Notes: a model not told the origin generated them from the letters alone. DNA of 64,000 nt from Spirodela intermedia (GCA_902729315.2 LR746270.1:5148221-5212220), one strand, 5' to 3'; shown: positions 35,338-47,837, counted from the first letter of the stretch. A program made the numbers and translations.

Positions 35338-36609
35338 AGGTACATCATCACTTTGTCTCTAACTTTAAATATTTTCTTTCTTTTTCAATTTATTGTGAGA
35401 TTGTGATCACACCTTCATGAAATGTTTTGATATGATCTACCATATTATTTGTAGTAATATTAGTTTCAACTGATCTTTGTACTTGTAACAAATCAAATAG
35501 AATTCTTGGAGAAAAATAATATACTACTGAAAATACAGATTGGTTAGTTAAATGATTAATCATCAAATTATAAGCAAACTCTACTTGAGCAAAAAGATAA
35601 TCTCATTATTTTGACTTTTTTCTTGAAATAAAATGAATCAAATTGTCAAGAGTTATAGTCATAACTCTAATTTGGTTGTCAATTTATGGGTGACTAGTAC
35701 TATTGACTTTTAAAAATGTGTCAAACCTTTTTCAAAGAATTCACTAGAAGTGAGATATAACTTAGAATCTTTGTTATAGATAATTGACTCAAGAATTCTA
35801 TGTAGACGAATTTAAAAATAATTTAGAATCTTTGATATATATAATTTTAAAAATAATTTATTATTTGACTTGCATCATTTGTCTTTTTACATGTAATGAA
35901 ATATGTTATTTTTGATAATCTATCAACCACTAAAAAAACTAAGTCAACTACTCTCTATGTTTACGGTAGACTTAATACAATGTCTATAGAAATATTAGTG
36001 CATGAATATTGTGGAATCGACAATAAAGTGAATAATCGAGTATTTAACTTTGTCCCTTGTAGGTTTGACAAATATGATATTTATGAATAAAATTTTCTAC
36101 ACCTTTCTTTAGTTTGGGCCAACGATACTATTTTTCAATTAATTGTAAGATCTTGTCTCCACCAAGGTGTTTTGCTAAACCTAAAGATTGTAAATTTCAT
36201 AGTAATTTCTTCCTTACAGAGTTGAAAGGAATGCATAATTATGTTTTTCAAAAGAAGTAACCATGTTATAGGTGAAAATATTTAGTTGATATTCCTAACA
36301 TACAAATCATATATTATTGAGAAAAATCATCATCGTAAGAATATAATTATTTGAGATCATCAAATTCTATGATCTCAACATGCAGGTTTACTGAACATGT
36401 TATTTTTCTACTAAGAGTATTTGTAACTCAATTTAGTTTCCTTAACTTGTATTTAATAATGAAAGTAAAACGTTGAATGAAAGAGATCATCTAGCATATA
36501 TTCTTGATAGAAGTCTGACTATTGATTGATTTAAGAGCCTGATCATCAGTATATAAAATAAACTCTCATTGAATCAAACAACGTTTCCATGTTTGTAAAA
36601 TACGGACCA

Positions 36610-36760
36610 CAACATAAAATTCTAGTTTCTATGTTGTCAATTTTTTTTTTTGTCCTAGAAATTTTTTCACTGAAAAATACTATTGGCCGACCCTCTTGTC
36701 ACAATACACCTCTAATGACAACTATGGATGTATCACATTCCACTTCAAAAACTTTATCGA
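36610..36760 (-). pseudogene. RNase H fragment
   Basis: The minus strand reads [20 protein letters not shown], then a stop, then QEGRPIVFFSEKIS. This is the start of the gypsy RNase H domain, with its first catalytic Asp in ECDTS. Confidence 0.75.
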
Positions 36761-36967
36761 AATTTGATAGGGCTAAAACAAGAGTAGAACATAATTTCTC
36801 TTTTATCATCGTAAAACTTTTACTAGGTTCATCAATCTATTTAAAACTATTTTTTTCATACATTTAACAACTAAGAACATTATTAAGCTAAAATTTTGAA
36901 TGAATCTTCTAGAAAATGATATCAACTCATGAAAGTTTTGAACTTGATGAATTGTGATTGTTGTTAA

Positions 36968-37291
36968 TTAATCATTGATAACTCTGACCTTTTCTTCATC
37001 TACTTTGATCACATTTGCACTTATAACATATCCTAAGAATAACAAATTAGTAGTCATAAAGTCATATTTTTTCAAGTTAATGTATAATTTATTTTGTTGT
37101 AACACTTTAAATATTGATTTGAGATGTTTAATGTGTTCTTCTTTTGTAGTACTATAAATAAGAATGTCAGAAAAATAAATAATAATAAATTTACTAATAA
37201 AAGATTTTAGAACCTGATTCATCACTCTCATAAAGGTACTGAGGACATTGGATAAGTCAAGAGGCATGGCCAACCATTCATAAAGACCCAC
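36968..37291 (-). pseudogene. Reverse-transcriptase fragment
   Basis: A 107-codon open frame holds [20 protein letters not shown], then [20 protein letters not shown], then [20 protein letters not shown]. In the catalytic box the usual YFDDILIYS reads YFSDILIYS, so one catalytic aspartate is lost. Confidence 0.88.
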
Positions 37292-37924
37292 CTTAGTTTT
37301 AAATATAGTTTTTCACCCATCTCCTAGTTAAATTCAGATTTGATGATATCTACTCTTTAAATTAACTTTTGAGAAAATTTTAAAACCACAAAACATATCC
37401 AACATGTCATCTAGGCGTGAAATTTGAAATCTATACCTAACTATTATCTTATTGATAGTTTTACTATTGACACACATCACCAACTTTTATCTTTATTTAA
37501 AACAAGTAGAGTAGACACAGAGCATGAACTGATACTTTTCTCATATTAATCATTTACTCAATAACTCTTCAATTTGTTTTGGGAGAATTTGATTTTCTTC
37601 TAGAGTCATCATATAATGTGAAAGGTTATGCAAGCTTAATTCTAGTATAAGATCAATATGATGTTGTACATTTCACATTCAGATGAAGTGGATTAATAGC
37701 TTGTGAGAGTTTTTCTGATATTACGTGATAAAAAATCAAGATAATTAGGTTGAGTCATTATTGTCACTATCAATAATTATATCACATACCTTAGAATTCA
37801 CAGTGCACCTTATTCTGAAGGTGTTATGGTGTTGTGAATCTAATTCAATAAAATTTTCTTCTATCTCATCTTCAATTTATGATTTTTTATATTCTATTTC
37901 TTCTTCAACAGAATCTGCAAGGTT

Positions 37925-38000
37925 TCTCGTGCCATGTTTAGAACATATATTTAATTTCTATCTATTTTCTCCACACTTGTAGCATTTAGGAACAATATTA
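37925..38000 (-). pseudogene. Gag zinc-knuckle fragment
   Basis: VPKCYKCGENR followed by a stop and KLNICSKHG on the minus strand, matching the CCHC pattern CYKCGExGHR-NxC with decay. Confidence 0.6.
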
Positions 38001-38210
38001 AGAGTATAAGAATTTTTGTTACTAAAGACTTGGGTAGAAGGATTTGTTCAACATGATCTCATAGAACTTTAATTCAATTGCCAATAATGTGATGTAAAAG
38101 AAACAATATTAGGTCTTCTTCTATCTAGTTGAAGAGTTGAATTCTAACTTGATAAATAATAACATTCTTCAACATAATTTATAAATTAATCTATTTCCTC
38201 ATATGTAGTT

Positions 38211-40093
38211 TGATAAGTCTTCATTATCATGAATTAATAATTAATAAATAATATAAATTTAGTCTTAACTCATAATAAATAGACTTATATTTATGTTAAT
38301 TTGTGAAAAGTAATTTTTAGTTAGTTAATGTGATTTTTGACTAATTATGTGATCTTATACGAATTTATATGATTTTTATAATGTTATTTTTGAGATAAAT
38401 AAATAAATAATAGAAAAAGGGGGGACCCGTTAGCCAATCGAGCTCGCAAGCAGGTCGGAAGCATAGTCAGGGTGGAACTGCGAGTAGGGGTTCGAGTGGC
38501 TATAAACCGATGGGGACAAGTGTGCACCACTCTCCTTCCACGTCACTAATGGCTAGTCAGTTGGGAGATAAGGAGTGATCGTACACACATAAGAAAGGGA
38601 ATCATTGATTCCCAAATCTCACGTTATCATATATGCATCTCAACAATCGGCATATAATTGATGTGAGACTAAATCGACGGTCACACCTTCTCTTGAATGA
38701 TTTTGAAGATTTTAATACCTAAAATACCTCTTATTTTAGGAGGTGGCATGATGACGTCATTTTATAAGGGTATTTGCGTACTTATTTCCCTCCCTCTCAT
38801 GCAAGTTGGTGACTGGTGTAGGTTCAAATCCTATTAGAGTCAAAACTCATATTTTTATTTGATTAAATCATGACTTTCCTGCATATCGCCGGTGAAAGAT
38901 TAAGTTACAAGAATTGCTCGATCGTTGGCGAAAATCTCGTCAATGCGATTCACAGAGTCTTGTTACTAAAATTATTGAACAATTTACGATAAAAAGATCA
39001 TGAATTCATCGACTAAATCATGTCTGATTGATCGACGAACAAGCTATCTCGGGAAGAAGACAATCTATCGAGAGATGAGCCACAACCTCCTGAAAGCGTA
39101 TTAGATGCAATAAAGAGCCTCCACTTGTTGTGTGGACCTAAGGATGAAGCACCTCACCTCTATCCAGCTCCTCTCTATCAAGTGACAGTCACCAGAGAGC
39201 TACAAAGTTGTTGTCTTTCCGTTCTAATGGGTGACAGCTGTCAGAGATGATTCGACGACTCATTTCATTAATCTCTAGACTTCACAAGAAGATTTAGAGA
39301 TTGTCCATGTCGTCTTTGTCTAAGGAGAGCCTTCGAGGCCATAGATACTATAAGATTTAGGATTCCAATGCATCGCCAAAGCATCGTCGTCGCGATTCTG
39401 GAATTTTATTTTAGTATTTTTTTTAATTAGTTTAACTTCTATCATCATTTTCTAGACTTCAAAAAGACATTCAACAAATACCCATGTCGTCTATGTCCAA
39501 GGAAAGCCTTTGATACCGTGGACATCGTTCAATGACCCTCTTGAACACATAAAATTCTAACGATTGCTGTCACGAGGCCGAAATACTATCTTTCCAGCTT
39601 TCAACTTAATTTTCACTTCATTTAGTGATGATTTGTATGATTTAAATTTATCAAATTATTTTTCATTCAATCACGATTCTTTTGTTTTTAAAAATCTTAA
39701 TTTAATCAATTAAATTATTTATAATCACTTACGTAAGAATTGTCGGGTGGAACTCTGTTTTTACTCGATTTACTTTCGTCGGGTGCTGACATCATCTTGA
39801 CATCCGCACCCCTTTTTTTTCCTCTTTTGTGAATTTTAAATATATTTTATTTTCATTTCTTAGTCTAAAATTTATAAAAAATTATATTATTTGTGAAAAA
39901 TTCTAAATATTTTTAGATATTATTTTATATCCTTGTGATCGACTTGGAAAATTACCACTATTTTTGGAGACTTTCATTGAATTATAATTGATTTAGCTTT
40001 TTAGAAATACTTTTAAATATCTAAAATTTGATATTTTCTAGTGTTATAAATTTTAAGTTTACGTGATTTACTATGCAATGATAAGTCACATCA
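38211..40093 (+). mobile_element. Solo LTR (1883 bp) inside the second gypsy element
   Basis: Begins TGATAAGTCTTCATT and ends AAGTCACATCA. Flanking duplications TAGTT (38206-38210 and 40094-40098) are perfect. It has the same LTR family as the gag-only element but carries an extra 100 bp or more near 39420-39560, where the TCTAGACTTC...TTCAACAA segment looks locally duplicated. No internal sequence is present, so it arose by LTR-LTR recombination after insertion. Confidence 0.9.
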
Positions 40094-40275
40094 TAGTTTT
40101 GATACCATTGATATAACACTTGTTTATAATTTGAGAGAAGAAAATAAAATTTCAATGGTTTCTTCATTTTATTTTATGATTGTACAAGTTCTTTGCCTAA
40201 CTTCATACATGTGGTTTATAATTGATCCTACCAAGTAGAGACTCCACCCTTTAGTTTATAAACAAATAACTTTAT

Positions 40276-40557
40276 TTATTTTTCATTAGAAATTTTCATA
40301 TCCTCAAAAAAAATAATTAGTTCAACTAACCAATCTAATAACTCTTCAATCTTCAAATGGCCATTAAAACATGATAAGTTAATCGTTGTACAAAAATCTT
40401 GAAAATTATCTTCATCAAATCTTAATTTATAACTTGTAAAATTAGAAGTACAATGAGTATTTGATGAAGATCCGACATAAATGACTTTTTTAGGACATCT
40501 GATTTCATGATCTAGAGAAAGACATAAATGACTTTCTAATTTATTTATTCTTGCCAA
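40276..40557 (-). pseudogene. Gag fragment of the second gypsy element
   Basis: The open frame includes YKLRFDEDNFQDFCTTINLS, CFNGHLKIEELLDWLVELII and FFEDMKISNEK. This is the gypsy gag start that normally reads 'DIPxFxGxLxxExFLDWLxxVExxFxxxxVPxxK'. Confidence 0.7.
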
Positions 40558-40735
40558 AAGTTATTTCAAGGTTTCACTAGTATCATCAAATTTTTAATCT
40601 ATTCAATGTTGAAATACTATAAAATTTGATTTTGAGACAGAAAACTTTAGGTGAATTATCATCACCAATATGAGTAGATTTACCTCGTGACATCTTTGGA
40701 CCTTGATTAGAATATTGACTTGCTTTGATACCAAT

Positions 40736-41425
40736 TGACACAACAATAATGCAGAAGATAAACAAGATCTAGGCTTGAATACACAAAGCTTTAATCTTGA
40801 AGAAAAAACAAACCTCTAAATCCACATATTTAAAGTCTTTAACCCTTGAATCCATAAGCAAGAGGAAAAGATTCTTATAGTAAAGAAAACTGATTTAATT
40901 AAAAAGTGAAGACCTCAAGTTACAACAAGTGTCTTTATATAGGCCTAAAAAAGAGCTAGAACGCTCCTAAAAAGAAAATCATGACATATCCTAGCGACAA
41001 AGTTTGACTAACTCTGAAATGACTTAAAAAGACACTTTAACAGACTAATATTTTAGATAGATCTTTTGAAAATACTCTTACTAACTCTGAAATGACCTAA
41101 AATAGACTATGATAAGTAAATGTACTGAACAGATCTTAAGTACAGACTCTCATAGTCAAGGATCTTGAGCAGATCTTAGATACATACTCTAACAATTAGA
41201 GATCCTGAATAAATCTTAGGTACAAATTAAATCACATTAAAGTCTCTTCTAGAAGGAAAGAGACATAAAGTATCTTCTTACTAGTGACATTATTTTTTGG
41301 ACCTCCAAACCACTAGTGACATATGTGAGCTCCCTTTTTAATACTTTTTACTTTCTGACCCAAATTTAAGATAAGTGGGCCCAAATTCAAAGTTAAGACT
41401 TCAACTTGTGTCTCGGACTACATCA
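40736..41425 (-). repeat. 5' LTR of the second gypsy element
   Basis: Begins TGACACAAC (on the plus strand) 2 bp from the primer-binding site and ends GGACTACATCA, followed by the duplication CTCTA. Confidence 0.82.
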
Positions 41426-41430
41426 CTCTA

Positions 41431-41905
41431 TGATTTCTTTTTTATAGTTGAGGCCCACTTCCTATTAGTACCTTTTCATTATCATGCTCGCTTCTTTTTT
41501 CACCTATTCATTCTTCCTTTTAGCTTACAATTATCATGTTGATTTATTTGAATGTTGTAACTCATCTATTGCATGCATGATATGTGCAATGCTTTATGTC
41601 AAAACTTCTATATTTTTTTATATTTCTACCAGCCTCTATGGATGAATCTCCATCTCTAATTGTCACAACATCTACTTTCTAATCTCCTCTACTTCCTTCT
41701 CCAATATCTCTATCCTCCTATCATTGAGTTTTCATGACATTGAATCGACTCTAATACCAATTGATAAGATCCTAGAGCACAACTAGATAGAAAAGAGAAG
41801 ATAACTATCATAAAGAAGGTGAGAATATACTAGCTACATTTTATATGACAAACCCTATAGCTGAAGACTTAGTGTGTAAACTATTAGAGTGAGTTATATA
41901 TATAT
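41431..41905 (-). repeat. Outer gypsy element: leader, primer-binding site and right LTR
   Basis: 41741-41759 is the reverse complement of a decayed tRNA-iMet primer site. The LTR copy starts at 41762 and matches 19503 onward for about 140 bp. Its outer end is not resolved; sequence to about 42100 may still belong to it. Confidence 0.55.
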
Positions 41906-43237
41906 ATATCTAAAGCCACTGTCCACAACAAAACAATCATTCTTCCTTCCTCCTCTCATCTTATGCCTTAATAATCCCCCTTCTTCCCTCCTAGCCATTT
42001 ACTCAATTACCTTTGACTTAACCCTCACTTGACACTCCTAACCTCTTACTTCTCTTGAGTAAGTCACATTTAATAAGGGCCAACAACTTTCTTCATTCAT
42101 GAAGCTTAAATTTTATTTTATTTTTAGGCCAAGTTTACTTACTAGGATTACTAACCCTCAGATGGATCCATTCTAACTATTACCCACCATTGTACAGAAG
42201 TGTGCCCGATCTCTAACAATGAATTCATTTCTTCCATCTCCATTAAATGGTGGCAAATAAAAATTCAAGAAAATGATCAAGCATCTTCTTGATTCCAAGA
42301 AGTGGCATTCAGCCTTCTAAAAAGACTAAAGAACAATGTGAATGAACAAATCGGCAACTTGTTTCAAGATTTATTTTATTTAATTTTTATGATACAATAG
42401 CATAGATCTATATCTCACAGAAATAAAACTAGTATGTGTGATTTACTATATAAAAATAGAATTGACAACTAATTTATTACATACAAATATTTTTATATGA
42501 TGATATTTTGTTTTTTATTTATGGTGGTAGTTGCCAGATGGGCCTCACAAGCCTCGGTGATAACCATGAGAACTACTGTTCCACATCATAATAGTGGCCG
42601 GGTTTCTGACAGAGGCTCATCTTCACCTGGAGCCACGCCCTTCAGCAGCGTTCACCCCTTTTTTATCAGAGTTTTCTAAATTCGGAAACGGGACGGATGA
42701 GCAATCGCCTTATCTGCCCAGGAAACATAGGGAAAAGCTACAGGTCTGATACATAAAAGCCTGACTGCTCAAGGTAAGAGTTTTATGCACGAAAAATGGA
42801 AATATTTGATCTTGATCTGAAGTTTTCTTTTTCGAATAATGTGATGGCTCATCTAAAATCTATGTTGTTCATTTCCTCCCGTTCATCCATCTTTGATTTA
42901 CCAATTTCGGGTGCGTTTTGTGAGGGAGCCCAGCAATAACCGACGTTAAATATTACGAGAATGAAGGAACTGGTTCAATATACGCAGTCTGAATAAACTC
43001 TAGCTCAACAACCCCCCCTGGAAGTTCCAGAATCCATTAAACCACGTTTCAAACATGGGGATAATTAGTTATTAATAAAAATGCGCATCTGCTCTTTTGA
43101 TCGTCGAATGATTTATGTGGGCGGGTTATAATGATTTTAAGTTGTCAACTTTCAAGAGAACTGAAAAGGGCTGGAGAAACTTAGAATCTCATGATCAAGC
43201 CCTGAATCTAAAGTATGCTCATCCTACCCGGTCTCTC

Positions 43238-43294
<57 letters not shown>

Positions 43295-44820
43295 GTAGAG
43301 CTCTGGCTAAGCTTTGGTTCTTGCTCTAGGCCCCCCGCCCTCGTGGTAGATATCAGGAGATAATCAGGCCGAGCCTGACTGGTAACACGATTATTCAATT
43401 GACGGGCATCTGTCGGCGTTCCCAAGATGGTAAGTTAATATAGGGAAATAATGACGTTTTCGTCTTCCCAGTGGAGCCACCGCCCACCCCCCCCACCACT
43501 CCCCCCCCGGTCCGCGCCGCTGTTCTTGTTCCGCCGCGGCCGTCCCGTCCTCGTAGGTTTCTCCCACGCGGCCATTTAATGTCTGGAACATATGACAATG
43601 CACAAATGCAGTAATCTCCAAGTCGATGAAGGGTGTCTTAATGTAATGGGGGGAAGAAGATGAGGACGAAGGTCAAGCATCACAGACAGTTCCATGACGG
43701 CGGCCAAGAGCTTGAATGGAGCATGCGGTGCATCGTCCGCAGGTGCTCATCGGCCGAGCCACGTACGCATCTGACCTTGTGCCCGATTGATGTCAGAGAC
43801 CTTCGATGCACGTACGTCAGAGAGAAGAGAGGAGCGTCAGAGAGTGTCACAGAGAGAGAGAGAGAGAGAGAGAGGGGTAACCGAATTGATACTTGGATGA
43901 CGACATCAGTCGAGTTCTTCCCCAGAATCACAGATCTTAGCAGTAAATAATAGCGGAGAGAGCGGCGTAGCTCTTCTCGGGGTTTCTAGCGAAGGGCCCT
44001 CTACTCCGCCACTATCCTTTCCATTTTCGTCCGCGGAGGGGTCCATCTCCATCGCGACAACGGAGCTCCTCCCCCGTTTGTAGCAGCCGCAGTTCTCGGA
44101 AGAGAAACCTACCGCCGCCGAGTTCACGGACGAGGGAAGAACACCCCCCATCGTCTAGCGGCTCCACGCTACAAGCTGCCGATCCAAGAGCTATCAGCCA
44201 TAGCCGGAGAGCTCGCCAAGCGGGCCAGACAGAAGAAGGAAGGAGGAAGGAAGAAGGGCGGGGGGAGCCCTTCCATTATTCCGCGTGTGGGAATCCCTCC
44301 GCACACGCAGAAAGCCTGTAACTGAGGAATCGGATCACGGGGGGATGACTGATAGACCTCTCTCCCGATCGATTCCCGCGCACGTCCAGACAAACACTTT
44401 AGATTACATTATTCCTTTTGTTCCGTTCTCCGCGATCTGGGATTGGGAAGCCGGCCAGAGTCCTTCGGTCTCGGCGGTTCTGCTCAGATGGGGAAAGGAC
44501 GGAAACGAAAACCAGAGGGATCATTTGAATGATCCTTCGCCGGAGCCAGCAACTACGGTCGTCGTTTGAATAATCTCACGAGTAAATAAGAATTATGGCC
44601 AAAAATTTGGAGTTTATCCTGCTCATAATTAACTGGGTGTGAGTTAAGTTCTCTGATTATAGTAGATGCACGGGAAGAGATGACAAGACGAAGATAGAAG
44701 AGGCATGGGGCCGGGACGGACCTCGCCAAGCCCGGCCTCAGACTGGGTGCTTCTCACTAGGCCCCGATATGGGAAAACCCAAGAAAAGGCATCGGGGGTG
44801 GCATTCTGCGTGCAACTATC

Positions 44821-44863
<43 letters not shown>

Positions 44864-46140
44864 TGGAGACGATCTTTGGGCAACCAACGTGGAAAGAGAA
44901 AGCAGGCTTCAACTATCCGGGGGGGTTCCGGACGGGGACTAGGCCAGGCCCGTGGGGGGCTCCGTGCAAGCTAGAACGTTCTTGGAACAAAGGGCTGAGA
45001 AATCTCAATCAAAATGGCGATTTGGGAGACAACTCTGTGGATTCCAAGGATGATGAAGACGCCCGTCTCGGCTCCCCGCTGGTTCGTGCTCATCTCTCCA
45101 AACTCTATCCTGGAGAATCGTTTCCTATAAACACCTTCCGGCTTCGTTCGCGTAAATCGACGTGAAACACGGGCTCCGGTGAAGAGGCATTAAGAAACAC
45201 ACGGCCTCCTGTGGCCCGTTTGGGAATATCGAGAAGGAATCCCCCCACCATTCTCTCTCTCACTCCGGTTTGAGGATGGAATCCGGCAGACATGAACGCG
45301 GGACTATTCAGAGTGATCATCTCCTCTATCAGTCTACTGGATTCTTCTTCTCTTCTTCTTATTCTCTCCGGATGAAGCGATGCTCGAGAAAAACGAGCCC
45401 ACGAAACGATTAAATTCTGTGAAATATTTACGGGAGAGATTTCTGCTAAAAAATCACATACACGTTAAAAGGCCACGCCAATGATTCTCTCATATGTAGT
45501 TTCATGTTTCATGCATTAAATCCCCTCACCGGTGCAGCCGGGTTGCCCTGACGGTTGCAGCGGAGGTTCAGCCGGTGACGTCGTTTCTCTCTAGATCACC
45601 GGGCCGAAAGAAGAAATGAACCAACGGTCTCCCTCAAAATTAACCGAAATCATTCATTCGATTCGAAAATAGCGGGTAAAACAGGTTAGAAATGTGTTAA
45701 TGTGATGGGTTCGGAGTCTGGGTCGCCCCGAATTTCATAACTTGGGTTTTGAAGTCGAGCCCAGAGAGAGAAATGAGGGGGGTTGTCATGCGCCTCTTCA
45801 TTCATCCACCACCACCATCTCTCTCTCTCTATATATATATATATGTATATATCTATCTCACAGCCCGTCAGGGGTCTTTCTCCGGGCCCGGGCCCGTTGA
45901 CACCTCTGAAAGAACCTTCCTGGTAAACAACAGATACTTGGAAAATCTCTGCCGAACACAGCCAACAGCTCTTGATAATCGATAATCTCGATCGATAGGT
46001 TCAGACCACCAAATATCCGACAAAAAATGATGAGCCGCGTCCATAATGATACCCCCAGGCGCGGTAAGGGGGACCCGGAAGAAGTACGGGCTCCGGCAGT
46101 GAACTTTCTCGGTAGGCGGCCGGGATCCTACCCACGTTAA
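41906..46140. other. Intergenic; no convincing gene
   Basis: Moderately GC-rich from 43.3 kb. Microsatellites: (CT)n 43243-43293, (GA)n 43852-43875 and 44823-44862, CT/TA 45817-45858. Weak open frames at 43906-44151 (minus, MGGVLPSSVNSAAVGFS...), 44169-44393 (minus) and 44863-45165 (plus, METIFGQPTWKEKAGFN...) have coding-like composition but no recognised family, no partner exons and no start context. They may be transcript leaders or relics. Confidence 0.35.
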
Positions 46141-46147
46141 CTAGTTC

Positions 46148-46157
46148 ATATATAAAT
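46148..46157 (+). promoter_or_regulatory. Putative TATA box of SPL8
   Basis: TATATAAATA lies about 310 bp before the SPL8 start codon, followed by a CT-rich leader (46198-46250) that ends in GA repeats right at the ATG. This is the expected layout for a developmental gene with a long pyrimidine/purine-rich 5' UTR. Confidence 0.55.
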
Positions 46158-46468
46158 ACTGGTGAGAAGGGAGACTCTCCGTATCCCCTCCCATCTTCCC
46201 CCTCTCTCTCTCTCTCTCTCTATGTGATCCTCCCCTCTGTCTCTCTCTCATCAGCTGACCACCTTCCACTGTCTTCTCGGGGTTCCCTCCCTTCTTATTT
46301 ACTCTTCCCGTAGAGAGGAAGTGCACCCTCACGGTTCCTGTTCGAATAGAAAGGCCGTCTTTTTTCCTCTCCGACAGGCGTCATCCCCCGTTCTTTCTCT
46401 ACTCTCTCACGTCTCCGTCCCATCCTGCCACCTAGTGAGAAAGAGAGAGGGAAAGCGAGAGAGAGAGT

Positions 46469-47837
46469 ATGTTGGAATGCGAATGGACGAACCCTGGGGC
46501 GATGCTACTCTCCCCGGCAGAGGAGGGGGCCGCCATGGACCAGCCCCTCCATCTCCGCCACCCCATCTTCCCCCTCTACGACCGCGGCGGCCTGGAGTTT
46601 CCTTGCATGTTCTCCCCGTTCCCGTCGCCAGCGCCTCCGCCGCCGCCGGCGGCGGTAGCCTCCCCGGAGGACTACTCCTTCCACCGCTATGGCCTCCCTC
46701 TGCCGCCCGCCGCCGCCGTTGACCCCCCCGCAGGCCCGCCCATGAGAATTGGGCTGAACCTCGGCGTAAGGACCTACTTCTCCTCCACCCCCGACGGCGA
46801 GCTCATGCGGCTGGGAAGCAACGTCTACCGGCGGTCAAGCGGTGGCACCGCCGCCGCCGCGGCTGCAGCTGGTGGCGGTCTATTCGGCACGACGAGCTGT
46901 GACGGCGGCCGCTGCTCCTCCGCCGTGCGGTGCCAGGCGGAGGGCTGCGGCGCGGACCTGGCGAGGGCGAAGCACTACCACCGGCGCCACAAGGTCTGCG
47001 AGTTCCACTCCAAGGCCGCCGCCGCCGTCGTCCACGGCCTCACCCAGCGCTTCTGCCAACAGTGCAGCAGGTGACCTCTGCTCCTTCATACACGGAAACC
47101 TCGTTTTTTCGTCTTTGTTATCTGCTCGACGGCATGAGAAAATATATAATTGTGATAAGGCTCTTAGGGTTCGTGCGAGTGTCTGCGGTATATTTTAAAA
47201 ATAAGCATTTACTGTCGACCGAATGCGCATAGGAGGAGGGCTTTTTTTTATTTGCTTGATTATTTGGGGAATAAATTCGACCATCCCTGAGCTCACTGAG
47301 TTCGTGCACAGGTTTCACGTGCTGTCGGAGTTCGACCAGGGGAAGCGCAGCTGCCGGAAGCGGCTCGCCGAGCACAACCGCCGGAGGAGGAAGACCCACC
47401 AGCCGACGGCCTCTCTGCCGCCGCCGCCGCCGCAGCAGCAGCCTAACCACAGCGCCGCCAGCGCTGGAAACTTCGCCGCCGTTCGTAAGGGTCTTCCTCC
47501 TTCTCCTTTCCGGGCTTCGCTCGCCTCTCCGGTTCTCGAGGAAGGAGCTCGTCTCATCCGTTGTATGTCGTGGTCAGGGTCCTCTACGGAGGGAGCGCCG
47601 CTGGGGAAGTTCGTCGGGGCGGCGACGCCGCCGTCGCCGACTCGGATGGCTCTGGGGCGGTGTTTGGCGCAGCCGGACGGATTCCCCGGCGCCAACTCCT
47701 CCACCTCGTCCTCCCCCTCCTCGAGGTCCTCCTCCAACTCGGTGCTTCCCCACGCTTCGGACTTCCGGCCTTATAGTCACAGGCTCCCCATCTCCATGTG
47801 GGACGCTGATGCCGAGCCTGAATATGCAGCCAAGTAG
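46469..47837 (+). CDS. SPL8: SQUAMOSA promoter-binding-like transcription factor 8 (2 exons, 375 aa)
   Basis: Nuclear SBP-box factor. SPL8 orthologues control anther and pollen-sac development, and gibberellin responses. Exon 1 is 46469-47070 and exon 2 is 47312-47837; the intron falls inside the SBP domain ([13 protein letters not shown]), the standard family position. The subfamily marks are the N-terminus [15 protein letters not shown] and [13 protein letters not shown] (about 93-105). The SBP domain spans about 154-231: the first zinc site comes from [11 protein letters not shown] and [13 protein letters not shown], the second from [10 protein letters not shown] and GKRSCRKRL. The bipartite nuclear signal is [17 protein letters not shown]. 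Pro/Ala-rich regions flank it. No miR156 target site was seen in the CDS or 3' flank, as expected for SPL8. The start directly follows a GA-rich leader. Exons are very GC-rich. Confidence 0.93.

Larger units (their letters stand above)
34335..41425 (-). mobile_element. Ty3/gypsy retrotransposon, chromovirus-like (CRM/Reina type), 5.2 kb before nested insertion
   Basis: LTRs are 34335-35123 and 40736-41425, flanked by perfect target-site duplications CTCTA (34330-34334 and 41426-41430). On the minus strand the order is: LTR; tRNA-iMet primer-binding site TGGTATCAAAGC (40733-40722); gag beginning MSRGKSTHIGDDNSP near 40698; a CCHC knuckle CYKCGENR near 37990; reverse transcriptase (37291-36968); RNase H (about 36760-36610); integrase C-terminus (35337-35116); a purine tract (35136-35124); and the LTR. 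Stops and frameshifts make it inactive. A solo LTR (38211-40093) splits the gag region. Confidence 0.88.
19503..41905 (-). mobile_element. Outer, decayed Ty3/gypsy LTR retrotransposon hosting the nested insertions
   Basis: The two ends share a diverged direct repeat. The left copy begins TGACAAAATC at 19503 and the right copy TGATAAGATC at 41762; both continue CACAACTAGATAGAAAAGAG for about 140 bp. Just left of the right copy, 41741-41759 reads in reverse TGGTATTAGAGTCGATTCA, a decayed tRNA-iMet primer-binding site. The element therefore runs on the minus strand. Its own sequence survives at 19503-22415, part of 31916-34334 and 41431-41900: integrase near 19.7-20.0 kb, reverse transcriptase near 21.3-21.8 kb and gag-like scraps near 33.9-34.1 kb. 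All frames are broken. The outer limit of the right LTR is uncertain. Confidence 0.7.

Noticed and set aside
22416-40093. CRISPR-like or satellite array from the repeated 1.7-kb units
   Set aside because: The units are LTRs with TG/CA ends, primer sites and target-site duplications, in both orientations and interspersed with other DNA.
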